From NCBI GenBank assembly GCA_977006965.1, contig OZ345368.1, positions 1,178,001 to 1,242,000 on the forward strand: a DNA stretch of 64,000 nt, read 5' to 3'. The notes under the pieces are model-generated. The model saw only the letters and a list, made by a program, of their open reading frames with translations. It was not told the DNA's origin and searched no databases. The stretch is from Phymatolithon calcareum. Lineage: Eukaryota; Rhodophyta; Florideophyceae; Hapalidiales. This document shows, piece by piece, positions 20,780-30,668 of the stretch. How positions within the stretch are numbered: the first letter of the stretch is position 1; each line of letters starts with the position of its first letter. Made by a program: the position numbers and the translations under genes.

Positions 20780-23700
20780 CTAAGTTGACCTACGTACGGT
20801 TGCAGACGCACTGTGATCTGCCTCTCCTCGTATTCTCCGTGGGCGTACTTGTATCCGCTGTATTATCTGCCTTGCGCCACTGATCAAAGAAATTTCCCGC
20901 GATTCAGCCGGTTTTGGTTCTAGGTCTTCCGCGAACAGTGCGTGTTCCACAGCGGCTCGATTAGCAGGCTCAGCAAGCACGGCAGGGTAGGTGTAATCAC
21001 ATGCAAGGTTCCACTTGTTATGCCCAATGCTGTACAGAACGGGCTCAGGAGCAATTTCAACACTATCGTCCGGTTCATATCCGCTTGCAAACGAAGCATA
21101 AGCAAGGCCATAAGGTACCGGAATATTAAAGTCAACCGGTTGATCAGGGTAAGCACGCCTTTCCTCTGGAACACATCCCATAAACTCCCCAGTAGGTTGC
21201 ACCTTGCCCGTCAACATAATGCTTAGTAGAGTCAACGCTCCCAATATATCGGACATGCCTCTCTTGTGCACCTTGAACCAACTTTGCCCACCTGCCGCCA
21301 AGTTGAAGTGAGTTTCGGAGCCAGAGAGCTGCTCTACAGCGTCGTGAAGATTTTCCACAACGCCGCAAATTAGAAACTCCGGTTTGGACGAAGTGCGTCC
21401 AAATTCGACAGACACCGGCGCGATATTCATCCCACCAGTCATGGTTTTCTCTATAATTCTCGGAGAGGTCACCACATGCAGCTTACGATCTTTTCTTACC
21501 AAAAACGGTGTTTTAGACGGCAATATGCCACCCCGTGCAATGTTGAACGTGATAGGTCTTGAGGTGCGGTGCGTGATGTTCCACCAGTGTTGTAACAATG
21601 CAGCTTGCACAGATTCCAGAGTTAGGAGTTTTCCTTTCAGATAAAAATGCGTTGTCGCCATGCAGCGCAGGACAGCGGAGAATTGCTTGCCATAGCCCAA
21701 GCGCAAAAATGCCTCTTCCAAATCCTTGGGGTGCCTATAGCTTTCGCTTCGCAGCCTTTCAAACTCCAAGTTTTTTGGAACGAAGCTCAAGTTGAGCTCC
21801 TCATCCACAGGACGGCATACTGGCATTCTTTCAAGAGGAGGTTCCTCTGTACTGAAATGGGTCCCGCCGATGGTCATCTCAATATAATCTGTTATGCTCT
21901 CATCAAAGATAATGGGGACATCATGAAGTTGCTTTGGATACGCAACTCCGCTCGTTCCCGCGGATAATCCAAGTGTAGCTCCACATAAATCAAGACCAAC
22001 AATGTAGCCACCCTTCCAATCACCAAGGCCCACCTTACAACCGGTGAGAATGTCAAGAGATGTTGGGCCTAAGTCCACAGACATTCCGTGGAATATTCTT
22101 GATACAGGAGTTAATCGCTCAGCTTCCGGAAGGTTGCGCTCCAGATTGGCGAGACAGTCAAACTGCCAAGACAGAGCAGTGAGTTGTACGAGGCGTCTGG
22201 CAATGAAGTGGACTTGCACCGGCGCAACTTCTGCAAGCAAACGGTTCATCGAAAGCTGTACAGGAGCAAGAACGATAGCCTTCGATAAGGGTACGATTAT
22301 GAGCAAAAGGTCGCTTTCGTCATCGAACGCCATGAAGAAATCGCACATGAACAAGATGAAAAATTCGCTTTTCTTTTTCTGACAAAGGAAGCGGCCGTTA
22401 TGCGTCTCAACATTCCATTTGTTCTCATTATTAGAACATGTCAACGAAGACCAAGTCGACTGTGTTACACTTAACATCTCCTCCCACTCCTTAGAGCATT
22501 CGTCGTGCTTGTGTCTGTAGTTGGAAGGCAAATACTCAACCTCAGTGTTGTCAAAATGGCGCATTCTTGACAAGCGATTCGCCAGATCGAAAAAGAACAG
22601 CTCTTCTGCACCGCCACTTGGACTTGAAAACATTGTGGAAACTTTCCCATCGCCATCGAAGTAGCACAGTGGGGTTTGTCGTGTAGCTCTGAATGCCTCC
22701 TTTGCAAAACAGTTGAGCGCTGTGTTCTGAGGAAGTATCGGCGTGCTTTTTCCCACGCGATGCGCTTCGTCGCCAAGCAATTGTACACCCGGGTTAAACT
22801 GTGACATTAACAGCGGGGTTTCTCGTGTATCTCTGAATGCATCCGTTGCAGAAAACTCGAGTGCTGCGTTCGGAGGAAATACAGGTGTGCTTTGTCCCAT
22901 GCGATGCGCTTCGCCGCCGAGCAATTGCGCACCCGGCTCAAACTCTGAGAAGCGTTTTGCCCTGACGATAGTCGAATATGTATCCCTCCACTCCGCATAG
23001 AAGTCCGTCGACCTTCTGCGTTTCACGCTCGTCAAATAGCATAGCTGGTCTTCACAAGATACCGGAAGAATGATCTCGTTGTCGTCAGTGATAAGCAGAT
23101 CTCCAACAACATCAACAAGCGCCTGCAAGTTAATAGATTCCGTAATCACCTCCCCATTCACATGTGTGTACGGGAACCACGACGAATATGGCCCAGGTGC
23201 AGCTACAATTCGAAGGTTAAACACATGAGAGAAGAGAAAGCGACCGGCATGATAGTTGCCGTCATTGACATTCTCAATGAGCTCATTCAGCCTGCTTTCA
23301 CTCCCATCGTCACAGAACGCACAGGCGGCCCTCAACATCAACATCACACCAAACTCCTCGAAGAACGAGAACGGGATCGGTGTTGTACTCATCGTTACAA
23401 AGTATTCATTCACCTTGACTTCAACAGTGTCATAGTCGCGGATGTACACCATCCGCGTGTGCGGTGAGGTGTCATACGGTCTGATGTCATGCCATCCTCG
23501 TCTCCATTCCCTTCTGTTGTCCTCGGTCGGTTGCGATAGTCCGGCAGGGTGCAGTGGCAGTACGTGGAACAAGCGGTCTGAAGAATCATTATCAGTGTAG
23601 TACTCATCATCACGGTCGTAATTTGCGAAGCGGCGACGGTATGTAGCTGAAAGATCGGCGAGACGACTCGAACTAGAATCTGTGTCCTCGTACTGTTTGA

Positions 23701-24271
23701 ATCTTTCATATTTTTCAGGGTCGACTGCACCTTGACAAATGAGGAACATGTTGTACAAAGCCCAGAGGTCACAGTCGAGTTCTTGGCATCCAGGACCGAA
23801 GAATCGTTCCTGTGCAAGAAAGACAGTGTCTCCATCGCCATCTGTGTATGCTCGTTCCTGGTCGTACACCATAGATACGACACGCAAAAGCTCGTACCAG
23901 TGGTGGGGCGTAAACACATGCTCGACATTGAGATTTTCCCACTTGTCAACTGACTTGGAAGACACCCAATGACGCAGAGTGCGTAACGGAATGAGGAGGT
24001 CGTACAGTGTTCCGCCGGATGTTGTACGGCCACCAGACGGGGTGCGAAGAACTCGGGAGTCTGTCGCCAAGGACTCGAGTGCTTCGAGATAAGTTACGTC
24101 GGTGAGAGATATGAACTTGGCGATGCATTCCATTTCATTGTTGGTTTTAGAGCCATATCTGTAGTCGGCGCGTGAAGCAATGTCGTCTGAGTTGGTGGAG
24201 TAGACACATGAAAGGGAAGGGAGGTGAGGGGTGCGGGACCGAAGAATTGCAATGTATTCGTCAGACAGCAT
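20780..24271 (-). CDS. Large unrecognised protein, intact member of a local family
   Basis: Uninterrupted frame of 1,163 residues from the ATG at 24271. Three parts are visible by comparison with the related locus at 31987-37015. An N-terminal module (about 1-430) is very similar in both. A variable linker (about 431-525) here consists of two tandem units of about 45 residues, each with a core like PGAQLLGGEAHRMGQSTPVF. A C-terminal module (about 526-1140) is clearly related but far more divergent between copies, with conserved blocks such as MCDFFMAFDDESDLLLIIVPLSKA, ESITDYIEMTIGG and NIPVPYGLAYASFASGYEPDD. No known domain, signal peptide or membrane span was recognised. The related locus has a P-loop and WD40 repeats in place of the linker. 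Upstream DNA to about 24408 is also shared between the two loci. Confidence 0.8.
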   Translation of the reverse strand: MLSDEYIAILRSRTPHLPSLSCVYSTNSDDIASRADYRYGSKTNNEMECIAKFISLTDVTYLEALESLATDSRVLRTPSGGRTTSGGTLYDLLIPLRTLRHWVSSKSVDKWENLNVEHVFTPHHWYELLRVVSMVYDQERAYTDGDGDTVFLAQERFFGPGCQELDCDLWALYNMFLICQGAVDPEKYERFKQYEDTDSSSSRLADLSATYRRRFANYDRDDEYYTDNDSSDRLFHVLPLHPAGLSQPTEDNRREWRRGWHDIRPYDTSPHTRMVYIRDYDTVEVKVNEYFVTMSTTPIPFSFFEEFGVMLMLRAACAFCDDGSESRLNELIENVNDGNYHAGRFLFSHVFNLRIVAAPGPYSSWFPYTHVNGEVITESINLQALVDVVGDLLITDDNEIILPVSCEDQLCYLTSVKRRRSTDFYAEWRDTYSTIVRAKRFSEFEPGAQLLGGEAHRMGQSTPVFPPNAALEFSATDAFRDTRETPLLMSQFNPGVQLLGDEAHRVGKSTPILPQNTALNCFAKEAFRATRQTPLCYFDGDGKVSTMFSSPSGGAEELFFFDLANRLSRMRHFDNTEVEYLPSNYRHKHDECSKEWEEMLSVTQSTWSSLTCSNNENKWNVETHNGRFLCQKKKSEFFILFMCDFFMAFDDESDLLLIIVPLSKAIVLAPVQLSMNRLLAEVAPVQVHFIARRLVQLTALSWQFDCLANLERNLPEAERLTPVSRIFHGMSVDLGPTSLDILTGCKVGLGDWKGGYIVGLDLCGATLGLSAGTSGVAYPKQLHDVPIIFDESITDYIEMTIGGTHFSTEEPPLERMPVCRPVDEELNLSFVPKNLEFERLRSESYRHPKDLEEAFLRLGYGKQFSAVLRCMATTHFYLKGKLLTLESVQAALLQHWWNITHRTSRPITFNIARGGILPSKTPFLVRKDRKLHVVTSPRIIEKTMTGGMNIAPVSVEFGRTSSKPEFLICGVVENLHDAVEQLSGSETHFNLAAGGQSWFKVHKRGMSDILGALTLLSIMLTGKVQPTGEFMGCVPEERRAYPDQPVDFNIPVPYGLAYASFASGYEPDDSVEIAPEPVLYSIGHNKWNLACDYTYPAVLAEPANRAAVEHALFAEDLEPKPAESREISLISGARQIIQRIQVRPRRIRGEADHSASATVRRST

Positions 24272-24408
24272 CGTGGTAGTGGAGGTGGGCTTAACGCAAG
24301 CGTGAGGGAGGAGTTTAGCGTTCGGGATGCGACTTGGATTTTGCTATTCCGCCTCGGCAATCGCGGCTTTTACAGTGAACGCAGCATGTTTTGCGCTCAG
24401 ATATGTGT
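24272..24408 (-). promoter_or_regulatory. Shared 5' flank of the large gene family
   Basis: About 137 bp directly upstream of the ATG at 24271 match 37016-37152 upstream of the second locus almost base for base, then similarity ends abruptly after CTCAGATATGTGT. The conserved block probably contains the 5' untranslated region and core promoter. No TATA box was identified within it. Confidence 0.45.
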
Positions 24409-24798
24409 TTGTCCACTTGGGATCCATACTTCTATTTTGCATTGGTTGCTGCAACGTTTGAACGCATCATGATGTCGCGTGTGCAGAAAGCGAAAGATTG
24501 GAGGTTGGATAAAGACCGTCCAGCTGTCCGTTTCTCAATGTCCGAAAGGAATTGCAACAAGGCATCATATGGTTGTCGTGCTACATGGAGTTCCCGCCAG
24601 CATGAAGGCATTGATTCACAGTGCATTTGTTGGCTCGGATTGCTAAGGACAAGTCAGGTTGCGCAGAAAACAATATAACTACACGGATGATTTACTTTGC
24701 AGAAACCATGGGCATAGGATAAGCAGCGGTATTCACAACATTAGGTTGTTATGGCCCGATGATCAGGCCATATCCCTAGTTTATATATATATATTTAA

Positions 24799-25279
24799 CT
24801 AAGAATCCATGTTACAGCCGGGACACAGAAATACGGGGTGGTGAAAATTATCAAATCCGCTACAATCCCGGTAGCACCGAGGCCCAGTGTATGGGATAGT
24901 GGATATAGTACAGACTCTAAAAGTATAGCTGTCGTTCGAATTGCGTGCGTTTTTGGCCAGCTTGGGTGCAATTTTTAACTTTTCGCTTCCTTCACATCGG
25001 ATCATGGCCGCAAGAGCAGTGCTTTTCACTCCCGTAAACGATGGTTATCATAATATGATAACCAAAATATTATTTGCACCTAAATCGCCCTTTCTCTGGT
25101 GTACTCCGGCTGCAGCGAGAAAGCGCTCACCTCTAAGACAAGTTGGCAATCCATTGATCAGAAGGTTGCCAAGCCATTGGCACCATTTTCTTTTCCATGG
25201 AGTAAATAGCGGATTTGATAATTTTTCGGGCCCCGTATTGTGAAGGCCATTTTGTCCCGGCTGTTACATGGATACTTAG
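24799..25279. mobile_element. Non-autonomous TIR element (MITE) with TTAA target site
   Basis: A 481-bp element flanked on both sides by TTAA (24795-24798 and 25280-25283). Its ends are imperfect inverted repeats of about 70 bp: left CTAAGAATCCATGTTACAGC, right (reverse complement) CTAAGTATCCATGTAACAGC, both continuing through GGGAC, ACGGGG and AAATTATCAAATCCGCT blocks. It encodes nothing recognisable. A TTAA duplication is characteristic of piggyBac-type integration, but the ends do not resemble canonical piggyBac termini. A perfect small hairpin (GGTTATCATA / TATGATAACC) lies inside at about 25043-25063. Confidence 0.85.
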
Positions 25280-25330
25280 TTAAGCGGAAATTACTTATAT
25301 ACTCTTCAAGTTTGCCGTATTTACTAAGAG

Positions 25331-26156
25331 AGGGGCCTTCTTGAGAATGCATCAGAAACGCGGCATAGACCCAATCAAAAAAGTCCTCATTACCAGTCAT
25401 TATTTCGTGGACTGGTTACGAGGACCCGGCATAGGTTTTCAGTGGTTGATTCCACGGTGCAGCTAGGGATGGCTCTCCCGAAACATTGGCCCGGAGGGCC
25501 GTACTTGCCCTCTATCAGTGGCCCTCTAGAGGGGAGGGGCCCTCTTTGACCCTCATTACAGACCTGATTTCGGGCCCCGAAAAGCCCGAAACTGGGGAGG
25601 ATTGTTTCATCAGACATCAGTATCATACGTCAGAAGCACTGGCAGGTTGATTTCTCGTCCTGAATCCGTAGCCCTCATGCCATGAAGCTAATGCTGCGTC
25701 CACGTTTCTGTATACTGTACAATTCTGTCCATACTCTAATATCATAAGCACTTCGTTGTCGTAAGAATATCATAAGCCCGAAAGGGGCCCTCTACTTGGC
25801 GCGAGGGAGAGGGCAAAATCCCCTCTTTGAGGTAAAAAAGGGCCCATTTCGGGGAGGGGCCCTTTCGGGAGGGCCATCCCTAGGTGCAGCGTTGATTTGC
25901 AACTTTCGCTTCACATGTTTTCACGCACTTTTGAGCAAAAACTTGAAACATCACGAAAAGTTTGGTCGAAAAGCAATTCCACTTCCGAAAACTAGAAATC
26001 GTTATGAGAAAAATGTCCCATAGATGAGCACAGCAGCCACGCCAGACATATGCCGAGTCCTCCTTACCAGTGAAAATATTTCGGACTGGAATTGCGGACT
26101 TTTCCAGACTGGTATGATACTGCGGACGCAAAAATCGAATTCTCAAGAAGGTCCCT
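25331..26156. mobile_element. Non-autonomous TIR element, host of a nested hAT-type MITE
   Basis: An 826-bp element (399 bp once the nested insertion and its extra 8-bp duplication are removed) with inverted ends AGGGGCCTTCTTGAGAAT and AGGGACCTTCTTGAGAAT. Weaker inverted similarity extends about 115 bp inward. It is flanked by the 7-bp direct repeat CTAAGAG (25324-25330 and 26157-26163); if one mismatch is allowed this becomes 8 bp, as in hAT elements. No coding capacity. It lies 51 bp from the preceding MITE. Confidence 0.8.
25464..25882. mobile_element. hAT-type MITE nested in the 25331 element
   Basis: A 419-bp element bounded by a perfect 8-bp target duplication GGTGCAGC (25456-25463 and 25883-25890). 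Its terminal inverted repeats are TAGGGATGGCYCTCCCGAAA, one position varying between the ends. An 8-bp duplication plus a TAGGGATG start is typical of hAT transposons, including Ac. The interior is GGGCCC-rich and foldback-like (CCCTCTAGAGGGGAGGGGCCC region near 25515-25545). It encodes no transposase, so it would be mobilised in trans. Confidence 0.9.
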
Positions 26157-26163
26157 CTAAGAG

Positions 26164-26483
26164 CACGTCCAACGCGATTGCCAATTTCCAAAGCAAATTG
26201 CTAAATTTGTGGTGATAAAAATAGATCGCCCGATGCGCAGCTCTATCGCGATCGAGGCCACCCGACACAGCCGTCTCAAAAAAACAATCATTTTGTACGC
26301 TCACTGTATCGTGAACTTTCTATATTTTTACAGTACCGAACAGTGGTGTCTGACGAGATCGGCACCAGCGAGATGGACGTCCTCTCGTCATGTTCGTCGG
26401 AGGAGGAGGAGGACGCGGTGCTCGAGGCTATGTTGTGTGCAGTGGAGGCGGTGACGCAGGAAACACCGACTGCGCATCGGTGA
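26164..26483 (+). pseudogene. Possible 5' end of a PIF/Harbinger-like element
   Basis: A small frame from the ATG at 26373 encodes 36 residues with an acidic Ser/Glu run (SSCSSEEEEDAVLEAML). That resembles the N-termini common in PIF/Harbinger transposases. The sequence just after the previous element (GAGCACGTCCAACGCG, preceded by TAA) resembles a Harbinger-type end with a 3-bp target site. The frame ends where an unrelated fragment of the large gene family begins at 26482, so the element was truncated by a rearrangement. Assignment rests on short, low-complexity similarity. Confidence 0.25.
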
Positions 26484-26819
26484 GGTGTCATACGGTCTGA
26501 TGTCATGCCATCCTCGTCGCAGTTCGTTTCTTTTGCCGTCGGTCGGTCGCGGCAGTCCGGAAGGGTGCGGCGGCAGAACGTGGAGCAGGCGGTCTGAAGA
26601 ATAACTATCAATATAGTACTCATCATCGCTGTCGCAATCTGTGAAGCGGTAGCGGTATGTAGCTGAAAGACCGGCGAGACGACTCGTACTAGAATCTGCG
26701 ACCTCGTACTGTTTAAACTTTTGGTGCTTCTCAGGGTCGACTGCACCATTACAAATGAGTAACATGCTGTACAAATTCCAGAGGTTACAGTCGAGTTTTT
26801 GGTATCCAGGACCGAAGAG
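26482..26819 (-). pseudogene. Fragment of the large unrecognised gene family
   Basis: About 340 bp, still open on the minus strand, match part of the N-terminal module of the 20780-24271 protein. Recognisable stretches include FGPGYQKLDCNLW, GAVDPEKHQKFKQYE and RRGWHDIRPYDTSP. The fragment is cut at both ends. Its left side abuts the possible Harbinger remnant. Its right side abuts, with one intervening base, the first base of duplicated segment B (26821). It is therefore a truncated third copy created at a duplication junction. Confidence 0.88.
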
Positions 26820-26995
26820 AGCGAATCCAGACGCCAGCCTGCAGCTACCACCAAAAATCGAACTCTCCATTGCCTTCGCTACCGAATCAATTGAAAGTAC
26901 ACGTCTATCCTCGCGCATTGCTCCCATTTTTGGAAACTCATTCGCACCGCATGACGCCCGCCTGCGCATTTTTGCACGGGCACTACCACCGTTGG

Positions 26996-27002
26996 TATAT
27001 AA
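26996..27002 (+). promoter_or_regulatory. Candidate TATA box of the broken gene copy
   Basis: TATATAA retained at the position equivalent to 19019-19025, 81 bp before the ATG at 27083. The duplicate therefore kept its putative core promoter although its coding region is broken. Confidence 0.35.
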
Positions 27003-27082
27003 CCAGCCCCTTCCCAATCCTTCGTAACTCTATCAGAAGCTCGTGGTTTTTGCCGTCATCCACTTCGATCAACGCACCCGAA

Positions 27083-28105
27083 ATGACGGACGCATTTCTC
27101 CTCGATCCGCTCCCAATGGACCGCGCCTCCAGACCGCACAAAGGCCTTGTCGCGCTCTCGTACCGAGTCAAAACTAGCCTGTGATACATCTGGCAAACGG
27201 CACTCAATACGCGAGGTATCCCGCGCCATCTCACTCATCATTCGGTGGGCAGGCTCTCTGCGTTCCAATCGTTCGCAACAAGCTCCATTACAATGTTCCC
27301 TGGATGAACTCACAGAAACGTACATTGCACGCTGTCCGAAATTCTACTCCACCCCGTACGACGCAGCCATGCCGCACTCGGCCTCCGGGGCGATTGCGCT
27401 TGTGCACAACGCCGCACAAAAGGAGCTTGTTGCGCTTGTTTCCCACATTATTCCCGCGTATCTGCGTGCGGCGCGCGGCGATGTGACGGAGGCTAATAGT
27501 CGGTCCGAGGCTATGTGTGCGCTGTCGCGATGGTGGGATGGTTTTTTCGAATTTCGGTTTTCGTCGCAAAGATTGAAGAGCTTGTTGTGGAGCGCATGTT
27601 TCGGAAATTCAGTCGCGATGAACAGCTTATGTTTGAGCATAAGGAACGTCACGCGGCTGAGCGACAACGGAAGAAAATTCTGGAACGAACCAGTGTTACC
27701 ATGGAAATCGTGTTTCGCGCAGTATTGGATACTATTGAGGAAGGCGTCAGTGTCGCGACACCGGAAAGTTTTATTCGTGTGGTGCAAACATTGAACATTG
27801 TCGTCAATTTCTTGTTGGAGACTTACGATCTTGTCAACTCTTTCGTTCGTGCTGCGGAGACACGGTTGCGCAAGAATAAGGTTTTCGGAATTGTCAATCA
27901 AGTGGTGCGCACGCTTGGAAAATGTGACCGCGTTCCAATGCTAACGGTTATTCTTGTGCGTTGGATGGACAACCCGGATGTGATTCAGAACTGGGCAAGA
28001 AAGTATTTGGGAAGAAGGGCGAAGAAAAGTTTGTGTATTTGGGAACAGGCTTATGCGAGCGAACGAGGTGTGGCTCTGGAAACAATTGTAAACATGACGA
28101 CATGA
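27083..28105 (+). pseudogene. Frameshifted second copy of the 345-residue gene
   Basis: Nearly identical to 19101-20138 but with two frame-breaking deletions. About 14 bp are lost just after the fourth codon (near 27095). One T is lost from the TTCGAATTTTCGG stretch (near 27555). The remaining frames, 27147-27794 and 27515-28105, each encode only part of the protein. The start codon and TATA-like site are retained. Apart from these lesions, substitutions are few, so inactivation is recent. An assembly error at the 1-bp site is possible, but the 14-bp loss would still break the gene. Confidence 0.85.
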
Positions 28106-28701
28106 TTTGCGTTCTTCCACGAAATTTCTTCAGGAACAAAGTTATGGAGCTTATTGCTGTGGGAATACGGATCGGAGAACGCACGAGAAGTGGGGCGAAA
28201 AAGACTCGACGCGGCCTTGTTGGTGAAGCGACCCATTGCTCTAATCCTTGACAAAAAGCCAAGATAGAATTGAACTCCCTTCACGATAGAGATAACTTTT
28301 AGTGGTAGAGTTGTGCATCACAGCAGGAACCAAAACGAATCACAACTCGAATATTTTTTCCTTGGCGAGAGATCTTTTGCAGTCCATGACATGCAACTTA
28401 ATTGTTGAACTGAAAATCTTGTTTAATGCAATCTGAAGCCAACAAACTGGGCGAGTGATATCGTTGCCTTCAAATCGCTGCCGACCCTCTGACTGATGAC
28501 AAAATAAAATTACCACCTGCAAAGGGAACGAAAGAAAGACAAGGATCAATTCGCTACGGTTCCCGGCGATCAGAATGCTACTGTTGTTTTGTAGCTATTA
28601 TTCGTCCGCCACGATCAGAGGAGAAAAGAATAGTCGCACTTACCTGTGATCGTATCTTGCCTCCTGTGTTTTTCCTCGCGATCTGGTACATTTCCAATAA
28701 C

Positions 28702-29610
28702 ACGCCATGTCTCCATGTTGTAGCATTCTCCTTTGCAGCGCAGATCTTGAGAACTACCTGCACAAAGGCATCTTTCCCGCATTGACAACACACCAATCAT
28801 CGCCCGATCCATGGAGAGTGTTCTATGCTTTCTCGACGTGAGGCAGAGGTGGGAACTAGCGCTTTTCGGCCGCTAGTTTCCTTCTTCCGCCCATGTTACG
28901 GCGTCATTGGTGTTGTTGCTAGTTCTCGCTCCCGTTTAGTACACGTACAGATTTACTTGCGCGTTCATGATATCCCTTTCCATCTCTTCTCCGTCTTTCC
29001 GATCTTCTTTGTTCATGGCAACGCGCCTGTCTCGTCGTCGTATGAGCCGCTGAACAATCTGTCGCGCAAACATATCTCGACGGTGTTTGCAATGGAAAAC
29101 GCGACACACAACTCAACTGCTTTCAATGTCACGCTTTACACTTCCCCGAAGATTTGGCCGATTAGCTCTATGTTCATGTTCTTGATCTCTTCTCCTCGTT
29201 TAATGCACGGGGTCAGGTGCGAGTAGGACTCCCATCGCAATTCAGGGACCTGCAATGTCAAATAGTCCCGGTCTAATGGACATCATTCGTGAAGACGCTG
29301 AGTTTCCTCAGAAATCCGATTACGCTTTTGGACTTCTGACTTCTTTCTATTTTCATTGTGCCTTGCCCACCATGGTCGGGAATTGCGGCATCCAGGTGTT
29401 TGACTGGTCTTGGCTGTCGAACAAGACCCAGAGAAATTGAGATCATGGACCATGGTGCGCTTCGTCTTTCGCCCACTACTTACGGCAACAGAATAATTCC
29501 CTGAAAAGGCATGAAAAGTTGATTCGAAAACTGTTTTCAAAATGATGGCACAGATTAAGAACAATCGATTTTTCAACGTACAGTAAGCGGACATTCCAAA
29601 GGCCAGTTTC
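28702..29610. other. Intergenic stretch, no gene recognised
   Basis: About 0.9 kb between duplication copy B and the dehydrogenase gene. A plus-strand frame at 28825-29226 lacks motifs and was not called. A short hairpin with arms AACTAGCG / CGCTAGTT lies near 28856-28878. Confidence 0.4.
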
Positions 29611-30668
29611 CTACAGCCGCGCTTGGATACCAGGCGGCACACCCTTCCCACCAATCTTGAACCACTCGTTCGACGCAGCAGGTGGCCATACCTTTCGCGG
29701 TTCGACGCCCGGCATGCACTGGTACTTCTCGAAATTCGTCTCGCCTCTACTTCGAAGATAGTCCTCATCAATTAACGCATTTCCATTGAGCGACTCCGCT
29801 GATTCGTTCACCATCTTCAGAACGCAATCGGCAACTATGGACGCTTTTCGCCACTGAGAGCGTTCGGATATTTTGAAGTTCTTTGTAGCGAACGATTCGA
29901 TCAAAGTGCTGCGTCACCCATGGCAAGAAAGCATCACATTGAATGAAAGACCCGGCATTCAAAAAGTCAGATTCATAGAAAGACGATGCATTGCGTGAAA
30001 ATTGAAACAACCGTCAAGCAATTATTCATAACTTACCATGGCCACAAAGCATTAATCGCAATGCCAGTGCCAGCAACTTCCTGCGCGAGCCCAATGGCAA
30101 GCATAGTCTGCGAGTACTTTGAGCAACAATATGCAACATGTCCCTTGAGCCATCGGAGGTCCACAGGAGGGCTCATAACGATGATGCGCCCAAAGCCCTG
30201 GTCGCGCATGATTGGAAGTGCAGCATGAACGCAGGAAAAGACTCCGCGGGAGTTCACCCCATGCACGAGATCGAATTTGGAAATAGGTGTGTCCGCGACG
30301 TCCCGCCACCAAAGCGCCCCACTATTGCAAATCAGAATATCAAGACGGCCGAACTCCGACATAGTGCGGGCGACCATTGCACGCACCGCGTCGTCATCGC
30401 GCACGTCAACCTGTGCTGGAAGGGCACGGACACCCAACGAGCGTGCCTCCGCTGCAACGGAGTAGATTGTGCCTGGAAGATTGGGCTTTTCGGTCACGCT
30501 CTTCGCTGCAATTACCACATCACAGCCTGCCCGCGCGAGAGCTAGAACGATCTCGCGTCCGATACCGCGTGATGCGCCTGTCACGACCGCGACGCGCCCT
30601 TGCAGTTCCTCCCCGGGGATGGAAGAATGCGTCTGTGCTGTGGCGTGCAGAGTTTCGTGAATGCCCAT
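29611..30668 (-). CDS. HSDL2-type short-chain dehydrogenase/reductase (two exons)
   Basis: NAD(P)-dependent oxidoreductase of the SDR superfamily, closest in pattern to hydroxysteroid dehydrogenase-like protein 2. The spliced protein is 309 residues, from the ATG at 30668 (exon 1 30037-30668, exon 2 29611-29908). Visible motifs are the cofactor motif TGASRGIG (30-37), N115 in NSGA, S166 in MSPP, and the catalytic pair Y180/K184 in YCCSK. Family-specific stretches (NLPGTIYSVAAEARSLG, DVRDDDAVRA, NALWP, RSQWRKASIVADC) follow HSDL2 rather than generic SDRs. The downstream SCP2-like domain of animal HSDL2 is absent. The substrate is unknown; HSDL2 relatives are usually peroxisomal or mitochondrial and linked to lipid metabolism. 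The C-terminus (GIQARL) could be a weak type-1 peroxisomal signal, but this is not a strong match. Confidence 0.9.
29909..30036 (-). other. Spliceosomal intron in the dehydrogenase gene
   Basis: A 128-bp intron with donor GTAAGT at 30036-30031 and acceptor GACGCAG ending at 29909. Removing it joins WP to TLIESFATKNF in frame through a split codon and restores alignment with the HSDL2 family across the junction. It is the only intron I can support in the window, and its donor matches the consensus read by U1 snRNA. Confidence 0.85.

Larger units (their letters stand above)
26821..28701 (+). repeat. Segmental duplication, copy B
   Basis: Second copy of the segment at 18843-20743, in the same orientation about 8 kb downstream. 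It is about 20 bp shorter because of small deletions. It carries the frameshifted gene copy at 27083-28105. The upstream boundary is fused to a fragment of the large gene family. Confidence 0.92.

Noticed and set aside
24431-24798. Further family-gene or promoter sequence beyond the shared 5' flank
   Set aside because: Similarity to the second locus ends near 24408; no element or gene could be recognised in the remaining stretch before the MITE.
28825-29226. 133-codon plus-strand frame starting with ATG next to duplication copy B
   Set aside because: No motif, mixed composition and no conservation signal; comparable frames occur by chance in this window.
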